From NCBI GenBank assembly GCA_032718475.1, contig JAUCBJ010005367.1:1-50802 (forward strand): a DNA stretch of 50,802 bases. The letters run 5' to 3'. Below, one piece after another: positions 48,090 through 50,802 of this stretch (position 1 is the stretch's first letter; every line of letters begins with the position of its first letter). The translations under genes were made by a program, and so were the position numbers. Under the pieces are notes generated by a model. It was given only the letters and a program-made list of their open reading frames with translations. It was not told the origin of the DNA and did not search any database. The stretch comes from Nemertoderma westbladi. Taxonomy: Eukaryota; Xenacoelomorpha; Nemertodermatida; Nemertodermatidae.

Positions 48090-48311
48090 AACCATATCCT
48101 CCTCCGCAATAAAAAGTTTGCTGAATCCAACCGACGAAAAGGGGATAGGTATTAACCTATCCCCATCTTTATCGTACAGGTCTAATAAGACGTCGCTTTC
48201 TATTATCCACTGTTTCTGGCCCATCTTCGATGTTCGGAAACAAGGGCAAGATGTGTAATCTCCGTATATGCCCTGGCACAATGGCCCACGGCAATTGTGA
48301 ACCATTTTTGC
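48090..48311 (-). CDS. Exon of unrecognised gene, CPCFR module (right locus, intact)
   Basis: A 222-nt exon candidate, phase 0 in and out. The acceptor CTATTTACCTTTAG precedes GCAAAAATGG, and the consensus donor GTAAGT follows ATGGTT. The 74 codons encode NCRGPLCQGIYGDYTSCPCF, a Trp, an Asp-rich strand pair (LLDLYDKDGDR) and IPIPF. An ATG in strong context (AAAATGG) lies six bases inside the exon and could be the translation start after a spliced leader. The Cys pattern (C, C, CPC) with W and D suggests a small metal-binding or disulfide module, but no family was recognised. Exit phase fits the exon at 44779-44974. It was duplicated to give 48600-48839. Confidence 0.6.
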
Positions 48312-48580
48312 CTAAAGGTAAATAGTTTAATATTCAGATAAATACTAAATATTGCATTTAAATAATTAGCTCGACACATATTAAATTATACGTTGCAGAC
48401 TCATTTCATGTAAAGTGCGGGACATTCGTACGACTTTTTGTGCATACTTTAGTACTGTACATCAAGATAATGAACTAAAATATTATAATGCTTGTGTTTC
48501 TTACAAAAACTATTATTAGTTCTTTATAAAAAAGCAGTATGGAAAACCTTCAGCAGTTTATGTCTCAGAATTATTGCTTC
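48312..48580. other. Intronic part of the exon duplication unit
   Basis: 48312-48430 matches 48840-48950 (CTAAAGGTAAATAGTTTAAT and GACACATATT blocks), so the duplication included upstream intron. AAGTGCGGGAC occurs at both 48414 and 48593, at the other edge of the unit. Confidence 0.6.
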
Positions 48581-48599
48581 AAAAAATTTTAAAGTGCGG

Positions 48600-48839
48600 G
48601 ACGCGTACGAAAGTGTAATTCCAAACTGTCAAATTCTTTGCTAAAGTTGGTAAATTCAGCCAACGAAAAGGGATAGGTATTACACCATCCCCATCTTTAT
48701 CATAAACGTCTAATATGACGTCATATTTAATTATCCATTGCCTCGGGCCCACCTTTGACGTGCGAAAACAAGGGCAGAAAGCATTATCGCTATAGATTCC
48801 CTGGGGTAATGCCCCTTGGCAATTATTAACCATTTTTGC
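48600..48839 (-). pseudogene. Duplicate CPCFR exon, frameshifted (right locus)
   Basis: Upstream tandem copy of 48090-48311 with the same 14-base acceptor and the same start GCAAAAATGG. It encodes NCQGALPQGIYSDNAFCPCF, W and VYDKDGDG. After IPIP the reading frame departs from the other copy because one C is missing in a short C run. No good donor follows; only a weak GTACGC is seen. Either it is decaying after duplication or a base is missing in the assembly. Amino-acid similarity to its twin is high before the shift, so the duplication is fairly recent or was under constraint. Confidence 0.6.
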
Positions 48840-49030
48840 CTAAAGGTAAATAGTTTAATATTCAAATAAAATAATAAATAATGTATTACAATAATTAGCC
48901 CGACACATATTCCATTTTACGTTGCATAGAAGTATATATTATTAATTAAATAGTATTATTTAAGCCTTTCGGTACCTAACTGGAAAATATTCAAACCCCC
49001 CAGTGCCCAACTCTAATTCATGAATTTCTG

Positions 49031-49645
49031 AAGGCTATCAGTCTTTCTGTCAGTTTGTCTGTCAAGACTTTAGAAAGAATAAAAGCTATTAACGTTCTCG
49101 CTATGGAGATTTTCCTTGTCAAGGATTTCATTTCCGCTGTCAGTTTTAACTTTTGACACTATCCAGAGTGTCTATCGCTCTGTCTGTCAATCTGTCGATC
49201 AAAAGTATAAGTAATCACAATAGCTAATTTTAATTCTCGCTATGGGGGTTTTGTTGGTCAAGGATTTTACTTCCGTTGTTGGTTTTCACTTTTGAGTCTA
49301 TCCAGATTGTCTGTTGGTCTGTTTGTCGGTTTATCTGTCGGACTGTCCCTCCGTCTAAACTATAAGGAATCACATTAACTAATTAAAATTCACTCTATGG
49401 GGGTTTTCATGGTCAAGGATTTCATTTCCGCTGTCATTTTTCACTTTTGACCTAATTCAGACCGTCTGTCGGTCTGTTTGTCAGTCTGTCTGTCCCTTTA
49501 AAATATACGGATTCACATTAGCTAATTAAAATTATCTCTATGGGGGTTTTCCTGGTCAAGGGTTTCATTTGCTCTGTCAGTTTTGACTTTTGACCCTATC
49601 CAGACTGTCTGTCGGTCTGTCTGTCGCTCAGTCTGTTTAGACATT
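49031..49645. repeat. Tandem repeat of about 145-155 bp, four units
   Basis: Units start near 49093, 49237, 49391 and 49534, with a partial unit before. Each has TCTATGGGGGTTTTC, TGGTCAAGGATTTCATTTCC, a TTTTGACCCTATCCAGAC block and a GTCTGTCGGTCTGTCTGTC tract, then ATTAGCTAATTAAAATT. Divergence between units is moderate. A related GTCTGTCTGTC stretch lies at about 2510-2535. Confidence 0.85.
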
Positions 49646-49649
49646 TTTG

Positions 49650-50586
49650 TTTACGCTGTTTATTCAGTTAAGGCCTACCTTACTGCATACTGCCTTATTC
49701 TGTTATTGCAAAAGTCTGGCAGTCTGTAAGTAGTTCTGCAGTTGGCCTACCGTTATTAAATTACAGTAGATAGAAGCTGAAATGCGTCGCTAACATATGG
49801 AAGCATGTACTTAAGAGTCCAACAACATTTTAACTTCTTAGAAATCAAATAAATTTCATGGAAAAGACGTGTCTGTCATGGCGCAATACCAATGAAACAG
49901 ACGTATGTGCCCAAGTGACCAAACTCTAATTCATGTTTGTATTTGTATTTGCATTTGTGTTTGAATTGAACATTTTTCGACCACAGAACTTATAAAGTGC
50001 TAAGTCAACGACATTGCATTGATTATAAAATACAGTTTAGTTGAGTTTAAGTCTATTTGGCGTCTGATGTCATCCACAACATATTGGATAATGTGTTTGC
50101 TTTGAATATTTCGCGATAGCAAAAATTGTCAAGTGCTAACTGGAAGACAATGTTTTATGGTAATACATTCATTGTCTTAAATTCCTTTGCAATTAAGCAT
50201 TCAATTTTAGCCACCAGTAGCACAATCATGTCGTCTATGTTTCCCTTTTAATAATTACATTTCCTTAGGCTGTGATTAAAGTTTCTTTTGCAGCGTTTAC
50301 AACAGGATATTTTAATTTCAAAAACTATTTTTTTTTATTAATTAGAGTTGACCTGATAATGGAATTGTAAAAAAATAATAATTTTTAAAATTATATCTCA
50401 TATCTCTTACAAAGGTCCTACATGATTCTAGTATAGGCCTATGTTAAAGTGAAGCGGGGGGAATAACATTACACATACAGTAACTACGTATTGAGCACGA
50501 TTTCTGCTGCCGGGGAGTAGTATACAATACTATGACACTGGATAATGGTCACCCGTAGCCCATCATTACCGTCCATTTCTGGTACT
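49650..50586. other. AT-rich DNA, no gene seen
   Basis: No exon or element was recognised. If the right-locus gene is transcribed leftward from the CCAAT/X-box cluster, a non-coding first exon could lie in this interval, but nothing in the sequence fixes it. Confidence 0.3.
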
Positions 50587-50590
50587 CTGT

Positions 50591-50746
50591 CCAATCAGAA
50601 GCCACTATTTCAACCTTTAGCGGTGGTCGTTATTATTTCAACCAATCAGATGTCAGCATTTAATCCGTAACCATGGCAACTTCTCAAGTTCCCGCATCTT
50701 CCGCTAGAGGCGTTATTAGTCACCCAACGCTACTCATCCGTCCAAT
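50591..50746. promoter_or_regulatory. Promoter-like cluster: three CCAAT boxes and an RFX X-box
   Basis: CCAATCA occurs at 50591, 50642 and 50742. Between the second and third lies GTAACCATGGCAAC (50667-50680), a full match to the RFX-type X-box pattern GTNRCC-N(0-3)-RGYAAC. X-box with CCAAT (Y-box) is a known metazoan promoter combination, for example in RFX/NF-Y-controlled genes, including many ciliary genes. The surrounding DNA is GC-richer than the neighbouring 1 kb. Direction is unknown; it lies upstream of the minus-strand right-locus exons, or it may serve a gene beyond the window. Confidence 0.5.
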
Positions 50747-50802
50747 CATAAGCCTTTATTTTACAAGTGTTCGGGTGTCTACACTTAGCATCAGGTAACT
50801 TC

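Overview
The window looks like a repeat-rich, AT-rich nuclear segment of an invertebrate animal genome. The evidence is intron-flanked short exons with metazoan-type splice sites, a BEL/Pao retrotransposon, piggyBac elements, APE-type LINEs, a Penelope-like fragment, Helitron-like Rep remnants, MITEs and many minisatellites. The species cannot be named from this sequence. No conserved housekeeping gene, rRNA, functional tRNA or CRISPR array is visible.

Layout. 1-2000: unassigned DNA, a tRNA-derived pol III remnant and an 18-bp minisatellite. 2000-14250: candidate minus-strand exons (14.2, 13.0, 3.2 and perhaps 2.2 kb). A 1.9-kb inverted-repeat transposon with minisatellite arms lies among them, and it is itself split by a young, complete BEL/Pao element (4697-11507; 236-bp LTRs differing at one base; 5-bp duplication AAAGT; one 1982-codon ORF). 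14604-19450: a complete piggyBac element with TTAA duplications and an internal TA-flanked MITE, whose empty site survives in a neighbouring tandem copy; its transposase has Val where the first catalytic Asp is expected. 19450-24890: degenerate LTR-element gag, an inverted gag duplication and a decayed HUH Rep (Helitron-like) ORF set. 24887-31620: full-length LINE A inside another gag ORF, truncated LINE B, and an oppositely oriented RT of a second LINE family. 31700-39700: minisatellites, a Penelope-like RT fragment, a second piggyBac remnant, a BEL RT fragment and a MITE. 39700-41220: a 36-bp minisatellite encoding a 12-residue repeat. 41405-44591: LINE C. 44600-49000: further minus-strand exons and a MITE family with GTC repeats. 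49000-50802: 150-bp tandem repeats and a cluster of CCAAT boxes plus an RFX X-box.

Main discovery candidate. Two minus-strand loci about 30 kb apart share the same pair of unrecognised exons in the same order. The first exon encodes a module with a CPCFR motif, and the second a module with a GWxxxGWxK motif. At the right locus three exons (48090-48311, 44779-44974, 41224 downward) join with consistent phases (0, then 1). The last of them is the 12-residue-repeat array, read open for about 425 codons. LINE C inserted in the intron between the last two exons, and without it that intron is only about 370 bp. At the left locus the BEL-bearing nested transposon lies between the paralogous exons. 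I read this as a duplicated, undescribed gene family whose introns have been filled by transposons. The exon calls rest on splice motifs, open frames and paralogy within the window; no transcript or database evidence was available.
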